A stretch of DNA of 15,406 nt, taken from assembly GCA_900545325.1 (NCBI GenBank), contig UQZE01000039.1, forward strand, positions 1 to 15,406, written 5' to 3'. The notes beneath the pieces are model-generated. The model saw nothing but the letters and a program-made list of their open reading frames with translations. It was not told where the DNA came from and did no database searches. A program made the position numbers and the translations under genes. The DNA is from an uncultured Eubacteriales bacterium. GTDB taxonomy: Bacteria > Bacillota > Clostridia > Christensenellales > Borkfalkiaceae. Positions 1-6,346 of this stretch are shown in pieces (within the stretch, counting starts at the first letter, position 1; each line of letters begins with the position of its first letter).

Positions 1-11
1 TCTTCCGATCT
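1..11. other. Illumina adapter remnant at contig edge
   Basis: The first 11 bases, TCTTCCGATCT, are identical to the 3' end of the common Illumina sequencing adapter. They sit exactly at the window edge and inside an interrupted gene, which is where untrimmed adapter is expected. They are very probably not genomic. The last codons read from the interrupted YghO-like gene (Asp-Arg-Lys) would then be artefact, and true sequence begins near base 12. Confidence 0.85.
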
Positions 12-757
12 ACGGTGGCAAAGCTCCTCAGCACGTTTTTCTGGGCCTTTTTTCCAATGGGCGTAAAGCCGTCCAATCCCGAATAGGCTTCGTTATATGT
101 ATCGAAAAACGCCGCGCCGTACTTTTTCACGATCTGTTTTATCGGCATGGTTTCCGCCACGTCCACCACGTTGAGCCTCTTTTGCAATTTGGACGCAATG
201 CGCAGAATCCGCTCGTACGGACGTTCCGGAATGGTAAAACCGCGTTCCACCCATTTCGATTCATCCGCATAGCCGAGCTTTCTCATGTTCTCCGCAAAAT
301 ACGGGTAATAATAATTTGTGCTGTAGGTGCTGCGCTCGGAAAAACCGTAGGTCAGCATGCCTTCCCTGTCCGTATCGTTGAAGCCCCAAGGCCCGTGTAT
401 CCTTTCCAGACCGCGTTCCCTGCCGCAGCGTTCCACCGTTTTCAGCAGGGCGTCGAACACTTCGAGGTCGTCGACGGCGTCGAACCGCGAAAAGCGGATA
501 TCTTTCTTGTTCCACATGCGGTTGTACTGGTTGTGCACCACGGCCGCAACGCGCCCGACGAGCTTTCCCTCCTTATAAGCGAGGAAACACCTCACGTCGC
601 AGTTGGCCAGGTTGAAGTTCTTTTTCGGGTTGAGGATATTTTTCTCCTCGCTGTAAAGCGGGGGAACGTAATAAGGGCAGTCTTTATATAATTCCAGCGG
701 ATAGTTCGTAAACAACCGTTTCTGTTTTCTCGTCTTTACTTCTATGATCTCTACCAT
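1..757 (-). CDS. YghO-family GNAT-like protein, C-terminus missing
   Basis: This is an open frame of 252 codons from an ATG at 757 that runs off the left edge. The N-terminus (MVEIIEVKTRKQKRLFTNYP, then YKDCPYYVPPL) matches what I know of the YghO family, which has a GNAT-type acyltransferase fold and unknown substrate. Further family-like blocks are LVGRVAAVVHNQYN at about residue 66, RIHGPWGFNDTDREGML at about 120, and an aromatic YSTNYYYPYF segment near 143. Family members are usually around 370-390 residues, so about one third is missing at the C-terminus. The start is supported by an AGGAAA ribosome binding site a few bases upstream. Bases 1-11 are probably adapter, so the last three residues should not be trusted. 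The family assignment is from recall of the motifs, and no catalytic residue can be named. Confidence 0.75.
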   Translation of the reverse strand, partial: MVEIIEVKTRKQKRLFTNYPLELYKDCPYYVPPLYSEEKNILNPKKNFNLANCDVRCFLAYKEGKLVGRVAAVVHNQYNRMWNKKDIRFSRFDAVDDLEVFDALLKTVERCGRERGLERIHGPWGFNDTDREGMLTYGFSERSTYSTNYYYPYFAENMRKLGYADESKWVERGFTIPERPYERILRIASKLQKRLNVVDVAETMPIKQIVKKYGAAFFDTYNEAYSGLDGFTPIGKKAQKNVLRSFATVDRK

Positions 758-803
758 ACTTTTCCTTTCGTGCGCCGCGAAAGCGCACGGGGCGTAACAT
801 CTC

Positions 804-820
804 CGTACGTTGAATGTACG
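804..820. promoter_or_regulatory. 17-bp palindrome, candidate operator
   Basis: CGTACGTTGAATGTACG is a palindrome centred on 812 in which 7 of 8 base pairs match. It covers about +1 to +17 of the transcript expected from the minus-strand promoter just beside it. A repressor bound here would block transcription of the YghO-like gene. Which regulator binds, if any, cannot be told. Confidence 0.4.
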
Positions 821-825
821 TGTCT

Positions 826-854
826 ATTATAAATGTTTTGACGATAAAACACAA
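826..854 (-). promoter_or_regulatory. Promoter of the YghO-like gene
   Basis: On the minus strand a perfect TATAAT lies at 826-831. A weak -35 (TTGTGT, 849-854) precedes it with a 17-base spacer. The 10-mer TATCGTCAAA occurs twice on this strand, at 837-846 and 859-868, 22 bases apart. One copy lies in the spacer and one just upstream of the -35, a layout fitting a regulator that binds two successive turns of one DNA face. Confidence 0.55.
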
Positions 855-901
855 ACGATTTGACGATATTTTTTGTTACGGTTGCAAATTTAGGCCGATT
901 T

Positions 902-1036
902 TCACTCGTCGCCCTTCTTTTTTCCGTCGGGAACGATGACTTTCGTCGGGCGTTCGTCTTTCAGCGACATGATATAATTATTGTAATCCTCGTCGGAAAG
1001 GCGGGCTACTTTTATCTTTTTCTTTTTTTTCTGCAT
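902..1036 (-). CDS. Small basic hypothetical protein, 44 aa
   Basis: This small gene of 44 codons starts at an ATG at 1036 and ends with a stop at 902-904. It is preceded by AAGGAG seven bases before the ATG, one of the better ribosome binding sites in the window. The product starts MQKKKKKIKVARLSDEDYNN, continues into a mixed segment with YIMSLKDERP and VIVPDG, and ends KKKGDE. There is no signal peptide, membrane span or metal-binding motif. Its first 59 bases overlap the end of the YkvI-like gene in another frame, so it may be translated by coupling. The frame extends upstream to 1114 without a stop, but that part has no comparable start signal and lies inside the transporter gene. I do not recognise the protein. 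It could be a chance frame, although the ribosome binding site and the non-repetitive C-terminal half argue against that. Confidence 0.5.
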   Translation of the reverse strand: MQKKKKKIKVARLSDEDYNNYIMSLKDERPTKVIVPDGKKKGDE

Positions 1037-2069
1037 TTTCCTTCTCCTTGTTTTTTTCCTTATTCTTAATTTTTCCAAACGGCTTGTTTTTATACGCGGA
1101 AACGACGGCCGCATAGATAAAATAAAGCGCGCCGAGCACGCCCGCGGCGGGATACGCCGCCCCGACGATGGTCTTTACCCCTATGCGCGAAAACAGGAAA
1201 ACGCCGACGGCGAGCGTAACGGAAAACATGCGCGACTTTCTGGAAACGGCTTCGCTCAGCGGGTAGTAGGAACAGACCACCGTAGTCAGAGCGCCCGCGT
1301 ACAGCACGGCGCCGAAAGCGGCGGACATAAACGCGGAATAGGAAAAGAGCGCGGCGAGCGGCAGATCGGCCTCGGCGGCGTTTATCCCCTCGTAATTGAC
1401 CGCGCCGTAAATGAGCACGATAAATACAGCCGTAACCGCGCCCGATATTGCGGCGGTCAGCAGGGCGTGTTTTCTGTTTCCGTCCCCCGCTCTCACGATG
1501 ACCGCCGCGGACAGAAACATGTTAAATCCCACGTAAAAGCAGACGGAAAAAACGTTGCTCTCCGCGGGATAGGCGGGCGCTCCGAAATCGAAATCCCCCT
1601 TGACGAAGAGAAAGACCGTAGTCAGCGCGAGCATGAGCGGCACCAGAACGGCGTTGAGTTTTTTTACCCCGTCCAGCCCCCGACGCGCGGAGATAAACGC
1701 GACGGCGAGGGTAAGCAGCGAGGCCGCGGGGATCCTTCCGTCGATGCCGAACAGCGAATTCATCATGGAATCGGTCATGGCGAGCGAAGACGCGACCACG
1801 GTGAAAAGACAAACGGCCGTCGCCCACCCGACCGTTTTATGCGCTCTGCCGAAGAGAGCGCGGTTGCTCTCTTCAAACGTGCCGTAGCGTCCGCCCAGCC
1901 GCAGCAGAAGATAGGTAGTGAAAAAGAACAGCGCTCCCGCGAAAAACGCAAAAAAACAGATGTTGCCGCCGAAAAACGACACGATCTCCCGCCCCGAAAT
2001 AAATCCCGAACCGATGATTGTGCCGAGCAGGAGAAAGGTCGTTTCCGCCGCGTAGATAAAAGTTTTCAC
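978..2069 (-). CDS. YkvI-like membrane transporter
   Basis: A 363-residue, very hydrophobic protein with about ten membrane segments. The N-terminal block GTIIGSGFISGRE (residues 16-28) resembles the broken first helix of LeuT-fold transporters, and the pattern of Gly-Ser/Ala-Gly-Phe followed by SG-R/Q-E and a Phe pair is typical of the YkvI family (COG3949), whose substrate is unknown. A later ALTTVVCSYYPLSEAV segment also fits this fold. The start is a GTG at 2069: an in-frame stop lies ten bases upstream, so no longer reading is possible, yet no clear ribosome binding site precedes it. The last 35-40 residues form a Lys/Glu-rich tail (FGKIKNKEKNKEKE onward) coded by low-complexity DNA and overlapping the small downstream gene. 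Other amino acid or sodium symporters of the same superfamily are the main alternative. Confidence 0.72.
   Translation of the reverse strand: MKTFIYAAETTFLLLGTIIGSGFISGREIVSFFGGNICFFAFFAGALFFFTTYLLLRLGGRYGTFEESNRALFGRAHKTVGWATAVCLFTVVASSLAMTDSMMNSLFGIDGRIPAASLLTLAVAFISARRGLDGVKKLNAVLVPLMLALTTVFLFVKGDFDFGAPAYPAESNVFSVCFYVGFNMFLSAAVIVRAGDGNRKHALLTAAISGAVTAVFIVLIYGAVNYEGINAAEADLPLAALFSYSAFMSAAFGAVLYAGALTTVVCSYYPLSEAVSRKSRMFSVTLAVGVFLFSRIGVKTIVGAAYPAAGVLGALYFIYAAVVSAYKNKPFGKIKNKEKNKEKENAEKKEKDKSSPPFRRGLQ
1044..1049 (-). promoter_or_regulatory. Ribosome binding site of the 44-aa gene
   Basis: AAGGAG on the minus strand, seven bases before the ATG at 1036. It decides the start of the small gene over the longer upstream reading and is the main evidence that the small gene is real. 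Confidence 0.55.
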
Positions 2070-2118
2070 ATACAGAATTTATGCGCGGCGCGCCCGCCCT
2101 ATGCGGAAAAACGGGCAT

Positions 2119-2140
2119 AAAAAAACGCGGCAGGCGCGCC
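2119..2140 (-). terminator. Possible second terminator, minus strand
   Basis: On the minus strand a short GC-rich hairpin (CGCG, five-base loop, CGCG, with wobble pairs outside) is followed directly by seven T residues. It lies about 100 bases beyond the esterase stop and upstream of the YkvI-like gene. The stem is short, so this is a weak call. Confidence 0.3.
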
Positions 2141-2184
2141 GAGGATTTTCATATATCCGCAAACACGCTTTTTTCGATTATAGA

Positions 2185-2210
2185 AACGCCGCCGGGAAAC
2201 CGACGGCGTT
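2185..2210 (-). terminator. Hairpin downstream of esterase gene
   Basis: An inverted repeat with 11-base arms, one G-U wobble and a four-base loop (UUUC in the minus-strand RNA). It lies 31 bases after the esterase stop and is followed by TTCTATAATCG, which is only moderately T-rich. It is probably a transcription terminator or a 3'-end stabilising hairpin for the lipoprotein gene. Confidence 0.5.
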
Positions 2211-2241
2211 CAGGCGCGAAAATTCGGATCGCGAGCGCGAT

Positions 2242-3585
2242 TTACATTATTTTCTCAAGGTATTCCGCGAGAACTTGCCCCGCTTTGACATTATCGGCCT
2301 TGCGCGGGTGCGACGCTTCCGAAGCAGGCAACCGCAATACCGTTACGTTTTCTTCATACAGGTCCGCCACCGCCTTCATTGCGGGAATGTTTTCCGCAAT
2401 CATCATGCCGCCAAGATAGACGATCTTGGTGTCGGCTCCGTACAACGAGAACAATTCGTCGGTAAACTTTTTCAATTCCGACTTATAGAGTTCCACGTCT
2501 TTTTGATACCAGTAATCGTTTGTGCCGATATTGATCAAAACGACATCGGGCACGTAAGACGTAAAATCCCATTCGGGATTCCGCAACGGCGTATGCAGAT
2601 AATCATATTCGGAAAGATACGTTTTTTTCCAGTTATCCCGCAATACGTAAGAACTGCCCCACGCCGAATACATTCCGATCCCCGTGCGCGCCATTACGTT
2701 GATTTCCGCATTCAGTTCCTCTGCCGCAAGCCATGCGTAAGTCAAGCAACCGTTCTGGATATTATCTGTCGAATCGGCGGGTTCCGCAGGCGTCGTACGC
2801 ATATTTTTATGCCCGGTCGTGATGGAATCTCCGTACACTTCGATTTTCAGCGGTTTGTCTAATGGACGGTTCAGAAAGTAGCCGTCCGTTTTCAAAGAAG
2901 TAAACGCAAGCGAAGTCGTATAGGGTTCGGTGAGCTTATACACGCGGATTTTATGCTGTCCCATGGAAAGATTTTCCGCCAGAACATATTCCTTTTCGAC
3001 ATTAGTCTGCGTCAGATCTATTATCCGTTTTTCGGGAGAAATTTCGTCGTCGATCAATACGCAAATCCGCGGCGTTTTTTTATTGCCTGCCGCCAGGATC
3101 TGCGCGCAGAATTCCGTACCGTAAAAGTCTGCCTCGAATCCGCTTGCCGTGTTATAGCAATTGACAGCATTTTCGGATACGAACGTTCTGCCGAGCCACT
3201 TGACGAGCGGTTCCTCGCCGTCCAGCTTTTCGTATTCGCCGGGGTTGACAAATACGCTGCACTTTGCGGAAAGCCGTTCGCCTCCCTTCCCTGTGGAAAC
3301 TGCGGTAGCCGTAATCTCGGTTCTACCCAGTTTAAGCCCACTCACCACGCCGTTTGGCGAAACCGAGGCAATCTCCGGTAAAGACGAAACAAAGGTTATG
3401 CTTTCCGCGTTTTCGCTGTTCAACGTAAGCTGTATCTCCGCATCAACGCCTACGGCGTAATCCGTCTGCACGAATTCCACATAACTTTTCCCCGTATCCG
3501 ACGGCGGCTCTACTTCGTTTTCTTTTTTACCGCATCCGCTCAGCAAAAACGCAGCACACACGAGCATAATCACGATCTTTTTCAT
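2242..3585 (-). CDS. Lipoprotein, BIG2 domain plus CE2/SGNH esterase
   Basis: A 447-residue lipoprotein. Residues 1-17 are a signal peptide ending in the lipobox LSGC with Cys18 as the lipid anchor. Residues about 36-113 form a BIG2-type Ig-like domain (SSLPEIASVSPNGVVSGLKL is typical). Residues about 125-240 match the small beta-sandwich placed before the catalytic domain in carbohydrate esterase family 2. The SGNH hydrolase core follows: GDSIT with Ser254 as nucleophile, GTND at 354-357, and His426 in SHP as the general base. CE2 enzymes remove acetyl groups from plant polysaccharides, so an extracellular deacetylase is likely; the exact polymer is unknown. GGGGAG before the ATG supports the start. 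The gene stands alone, with no glycosidase or transporter beside it. Hand counts show it poorer in GC than the genes to its right (for example 21 of 60 at 2461-2520 against 37 of 60 at 5401-5460), which may point to transfer. Confidence 0.82.
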   Translation of the reverse strand: MKKIVIMLVCAAFLLSGCGKKENEVEPPSDTGKSYVEFVQTDYAVGVDAEIQLTLNSENAESITFVSSLPEIASVSPNGVVSGLKLGRTEITATAVSTGKGGERLSAKCSVFVNPGEYEKLDGEEPLVKWLGRTFVSENAVNCYNTASGFEADFYGTEFCAQILAAGNKKTPRICVLIDDEISPEKRIIDLTQTNVEKEYVLAENLSMGQHKIRVYKLTEPYTTSLAFTSLKTDGYFLNRPLDKPLKIEVYGDSITTGHKNMRTTPAEPADSTDNIQNGCLTYAWLAAEELNAEINVMARTGIGMYSAWGSSYVLRDNWKKTYLSEYDYLHTPLRNPEWDFTSYVPDVVLINIGTNDYWYQKDVELYKSELKKFTDELFSLYGADTKIVYLGGMMIAENIPAMKAVADLYEENVTVLRLPASEASHPRKADNVKAGQVLAEYLEKIM

Positions 3586-3682
3586 TTCCGCTCCCCTTGA
3601 CCGACCGAATATTGTCGTCGCAAAATCGCGGCGTTCCGACCCGATCTTACTTTCTTACCGCATAAACAAACGGTTCATTTGT

Positions 3683-3691
3683 AATATAACA
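3683..3691 (-). promoter_or_regulatory. Possible extended -10 promoter of esterase gene
   Basis: The 250-base gap 3586-3835 is AT-rich on the side away from the esterase. On the minus strand TGTTATATT offers an extended -10 (TGn followed by TATATT) with no convincing -35. It would give a leader of about 90 bases. No riboswitch-like fold was recognised in the leader. Confidence 0.33.
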
Positions 3692-3808
3692 TGTAAACTT
3701 TATGCCGCGTTATTGTTATCTTCTTGTGTTGTTATAATATATTATTATTTTTATTTTCCGATAATCGCGTAAAGCCGACACGGCGTTTCGGCAAACGGTT
3801 AAAAATTA

Positions 3809-3833
3809 AAAAAGCAAGCGCCGCTTGCTTTTT
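3809..3833 (-). terminator. Terminator of the six-gene operon
   Basis: AAAAAGCAAG and CTTGCTTTTT form a perfect 10-base-pair stem around CGCCG. On the minus strand it comes three bases after the stop of the HEAT-like gene, and the T-run continues as TTTTTTAATTTTTAA. It is symmetrical enough to work in both directions, but no plus-strand gene lies to its left. Confidence 0.9.
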
Positions 3834-3835
3834 GT

Positions 3836-4663
3836 TTATTTTCGTTTTTTTCTGTTTTCCGCGCTGAGTTTTTTATATATTTTGTCCGAAGAAAAATCGC
3901 GGGGCTTGTCGTACTCTCCGCCAAGCGTTTCTATGGCGAACCGCAGTTCTCTGAATTCCGCGTAATCGAGCGACTTGTTTTCTATCGCCTCGTACAGCGC
4001 GGGCAGCGCCCGTTCGTCGCCGTAGCGCGCGAGAAAAGAAGAATACAGCGCGGGCGCGGCGGGGTGTTCGAGAAAGGCGCTTTCCAGAACGTCGTACACC
4101 CTTTCGTCCGGACGGCAGCGCGACAATATGTCGCAAAAGAGCAGCTTTTCTCCATCGTCCGCGTCGCCGTACAGCCGCAGGAGCCTTTCCTTGCAAAGCT
4201 CGGGCGTGCGGCAGAGCAGTTCGGCAGCCAGCTCTCTGACGTGTTCGCCCTGCGAACCGTCGGTAACGAGTTCGAGATAAGCGGGCACCGCCGCCGCGCT
4301 GTCCTTGTCGCCGAGCAGGTTGAGCGCATACATCACCTTTTCTTCCGAAGGATCGCCCAGCAGGGCGATCAGCGGCTTTTCGCTGTCCTCCGCGGCGACG
4401 ATCGCCTCGCAGAGATAGTCGGAAACCGAACCTTGTTCCGCGCTTTCGGAAAGCAATGCGACGAGTTCCTCGCCGTTCAGCGCCGAAAAATACGTTTCGG
4501 GCGTCTTGCCGCCGAGTTCGTCGAACGCCGTCTTCCCGAATTTTTCGTAAAGTTCGGGGATTTTATCCTCCCACTCCTCCGCGGTGAACTTTCCCTTGTT
4601 TTCGCGGACGTACTTTTCCGCAAATTTTTCAAAAAGTTTATCTATATCGGCTCTCGCGTCCAT
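3836..4663 (-). CDS. HEAT-like helical-repeat protein, unknown function
   Basis: A 275-residue soluble protein starting MDARADIDKLFEKFAEKYVR. The ATG at 4663-4661 shares its first base with the TGA of the TPR gene (TGATG) and has GGAG eight bases upstream, so translation is coupled; the longer in-frame reading from 4714 lies inside the upstream gene and has no such signal. The sequence is nearly all amphipathic helices. From about residue 95 it shows HEAT-like pairs, such as KPLIALLGDPSEEKVMYALN, then DSAAAVPAYLELVTDG with VRELAAELLCRTPELCK, and later DERALPALYEAIENKSLDYA. It ends in a basic tail (KKLSAENRKKRK). There is no catalytic motif, signal peptide or membrane span. Helical repeats of this kind normally bind other proteins, and coupling to the TPR protein suggests the two act together. 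This partnership is inference. Confidence 0.75.
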   Translation of the reverse strand: MDARADIDKLFEKFAEKYVRENKGKFTAEEWEDKIPELYEKFGKTAFDELGGKTPETYFSALNGEELVALLSESAEQGSVSDYLCEAIVAAEDSEKPLIALLGDPSEEKVMYALNLLGDKDSAAAVPAYLELVTDGSQGEHVRELAAELLCRTPELCKERLLRLYGDADDGEKLLFCDILSRCRPDERVYDVLESAFLEHPAAPALYSSFLARYGDERALPALYEAIENKSLDYAEFRELRFAIETLGGEYDKPRDFSSDKIYKKLSAENRKKRK

Positions 4664-6342
4664 CAGATGTTCTCCGTTTCTTCCATGAGTTTCATGAGTT
4701 CTTCCTTCCTGCACCCGAACAGCGCCGCGGCGTCCTCCACCGCCACCACTTTTTCCACCTCAGAACGGAGGTAGATGAGCGCGGCGAGGGTATTTGCCTC
4801 CAGATTTCTGAAAAGCCTGCTGCCGTCGGTGAGAAAATACAGGGTGTTGGCCGCGTCGTAAACCTTGCGCATATCGTAATCGCCGATCAGCACGCATTTG
4901 GAATAACAAAGCGCGTATGCCGAAGTGAACAGCGAACCGTGGGCGTCGTCTTCCGCGCTCAGCGGGTAAAAACATACCTTTTTATAGACACTCGACATAA
5001 CCGCGCCCACCGTTTTGTCGTAACCGCCCAGCACGAAAAGCTCCGCGATATACGCCTTGATCTCGTCGTTCAGCACGGGGTCGAGCAGTTTGTCGAGCAG
5101 GTACTTTTCCGCCTGTTTTGTTTCCGCCACAGCCAGAATAAAGCAGGCGCAGCGGCGGATTTCCTTATCTATCGAAAAGAACGCCCAGTCCATAAGGTCC
5201 CAGAAATCCCGCTCTTTCATGCGTTTTTTGAGCACCTTGTCGTTTTTTGTCTTGATGAGGAGAGCGAGCTTTTTGGTATTTTCCGCTTCTTCCTCCTCCA
5301 CGGGCTTGAAAAAATTCGGCAGCGGATGAAAGCTCTTTACGCCGTTTCGCTCCGCCTCGTCCGCGCGGCGGAAGTAAGACGCCGCGGGCGGGTTGACTTC
5401 GGTAAGCCGCACGATACGGCCGAACGTCCGCCGCGCCTCCCCGAAATTCCTGGCATTATACTGCGCAACCCCCTTGAGAAAAGCGAGCTGCATGTCGTAG
5501 GGGCGGTCGGCGAGCAGCCGCTCGAAACAGCGCGCCGCGCGGTCGTATTTCGCATGCTCCATGCACGCCGTGGCGATCTTGTAAAGTTCGTCGTCGTTTT
5601 TCGCCTTGTTTTCGTCCAGCTTGGAAAAATACATGTCGGACAGCATGTAGAGCGTTCTGTACTTATACATGCTGGAAAGATTGCAGATTGCAAACACGTT
5701 TTCGCCGTCGCGGGCGAACACCTTTTTGCTGATGTTGATGCCCTCTTCCGCGTCGCCCGACAAAAAGGCGGCCACCGCCGATTCGAGCTGCGCGGTATCG
5801 TATTCCTTCGCGCCTTCGGGAACTTCGGCGTAAAGCGCGCGCGCTTCCGCGTTTTCCCCGCGCAGCATGTGCGCTTTCGCGCGGCGCATGAGGTCGGTAT
5901 AGTCGGCCTCCTCGGGCGGATAAACCACCTTGAATTCGGGTTCCGACATCGCCCCCGCGATGGAATCGAGTATATCGTCCTCCAAAAACACGCTCCCGTC
6001 CTTGGAAACGAGGAACTGCTGGTTAAAGTAATAGGTCGCGGCCGCGAAGTTGCCCAGATTGTAGTAACATGCGCCGAGGCCGTTGTAGATATCCTCGAGG
6101 TCGTATTTGGGCGCGCGGTCAAGCGCGCGGAACCAGTAGCGCAGGGAATACTCGTAAAGCCCCATTTCGTAATAGATCTCGGCGATATCGAAGTAGATGG
6201 CGAGCACGTATTTCGTGCGCTCCTTCGCTTCGAGCAGAAGCGTGAGCGCGCCCTCGAGGTCGTCTTCATCCAGCCGCTTGTCCGCCAGTCTTTTGTACGC
6301 TTTCGCGCTGGAGTCGAACTTCAGCACAACGTTTTCGGCCAT
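4663..6342 (-). CDS. TPR-repeat protein, unknown function
   Basis: A 559-residue soluble protein. TPR-type helix pairs are visible at about residues 14-40, 46-80 (YFDIAEIYYEMGLYEYSLRY), 83-112 (IYNGLGACYYNLGNFAAATY), 254-280 (KYDRAARCFERLLADRP) and 284-313 (FLKGVAQYNARNFGEARRTF). The middle, near 148-200, looks like degenerate repeats. Residues about 380-460 are HEAT-like rather than TPR (IRRCACFILAVAETKQAEKY). A short helical segment (VEDAAALFGCRKEELMKLME) closes the protein. The start follows the hslO stop by four bases, and its ribosome binding site AAGGGG is formed by the last hslO codons. TPR proteins are scaffolds for other proteins, and I see no enzyme motif. The gene lies between the chaperone Hsp33 and another helical-repeat protein, which hints at a protein-handling or stress role but does not prove one. 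Confidence 0.9.
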   Translation of the reverse strand: MAENVVLKFDSSAKAYKRLADKRLDEDDLEGALTLLLEAKERTKYVLAIYFDIAEIYYEMGLYEYSLRYWFRALDRAPKYDLEDIYNGLGACYYNLGNFAAATYYFNQQFLVSKDGSVFLEDDILDSIAGAMSEPEFKVVYPPEEADYTDLMRRAKAHMLRGENAEARALYAEVPEGAKEYDTAQLESAVAAFLSGDAEEGINISKKVFARDGENVFAICNLSSMYKYRTLYMLSDMYFSKLDENKAKNDDELYKIATACMEHAKYDRAARCFERLLADRPYDMQLAFLKGVAQYNARNFGEARRTFGRIVRLTEVNPPAASYFRRADEAERNGVKSFHPLPNFFKPVEEEEAENTKKLALLIKTKNDKVLKKRMKERDFWDLMDWAFFSIDKEIRRCACFILAVAETKQAEKYLLDKLLDPVLNDEIKAYIAELFVLGGYDKTVGAVMSSVYKKVCFYPLSAEDDAHGSLFTSAYALCYSKCVLIGDYDMRKVYDAANTLYFLTDGSRLFRNLEANTLAALIYLRSEVEKVVAVEDAAALFGCRKEELMKLMEETENI

Positions 6343-6346
6343 ATCC

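Noticed and set aside
2087..2140. Two GGCGCGCC motifs as a repeat or attachment site
   Set aside because: The 8-mer is self-complementary and likely by chance in GC-rich spacer DNA; there is no longer repeat, integrase or mobile gene nearby.
3586..3835. AT-rich gap as a replication origin or small RNA gene
   Set aside because: No repeated DnaA-box pattern, no dnaA or similar neighbour and no compact RNA fold apart from the operon terminator were found.
4664..4714. Longer start for the HEAT-like protein at 4714
   Set aside because: The extra 17 residues lie inside the TPR gene with no matching start signal, while the ATG at 4663 has GGAG and the coupled TGATG arrangement.
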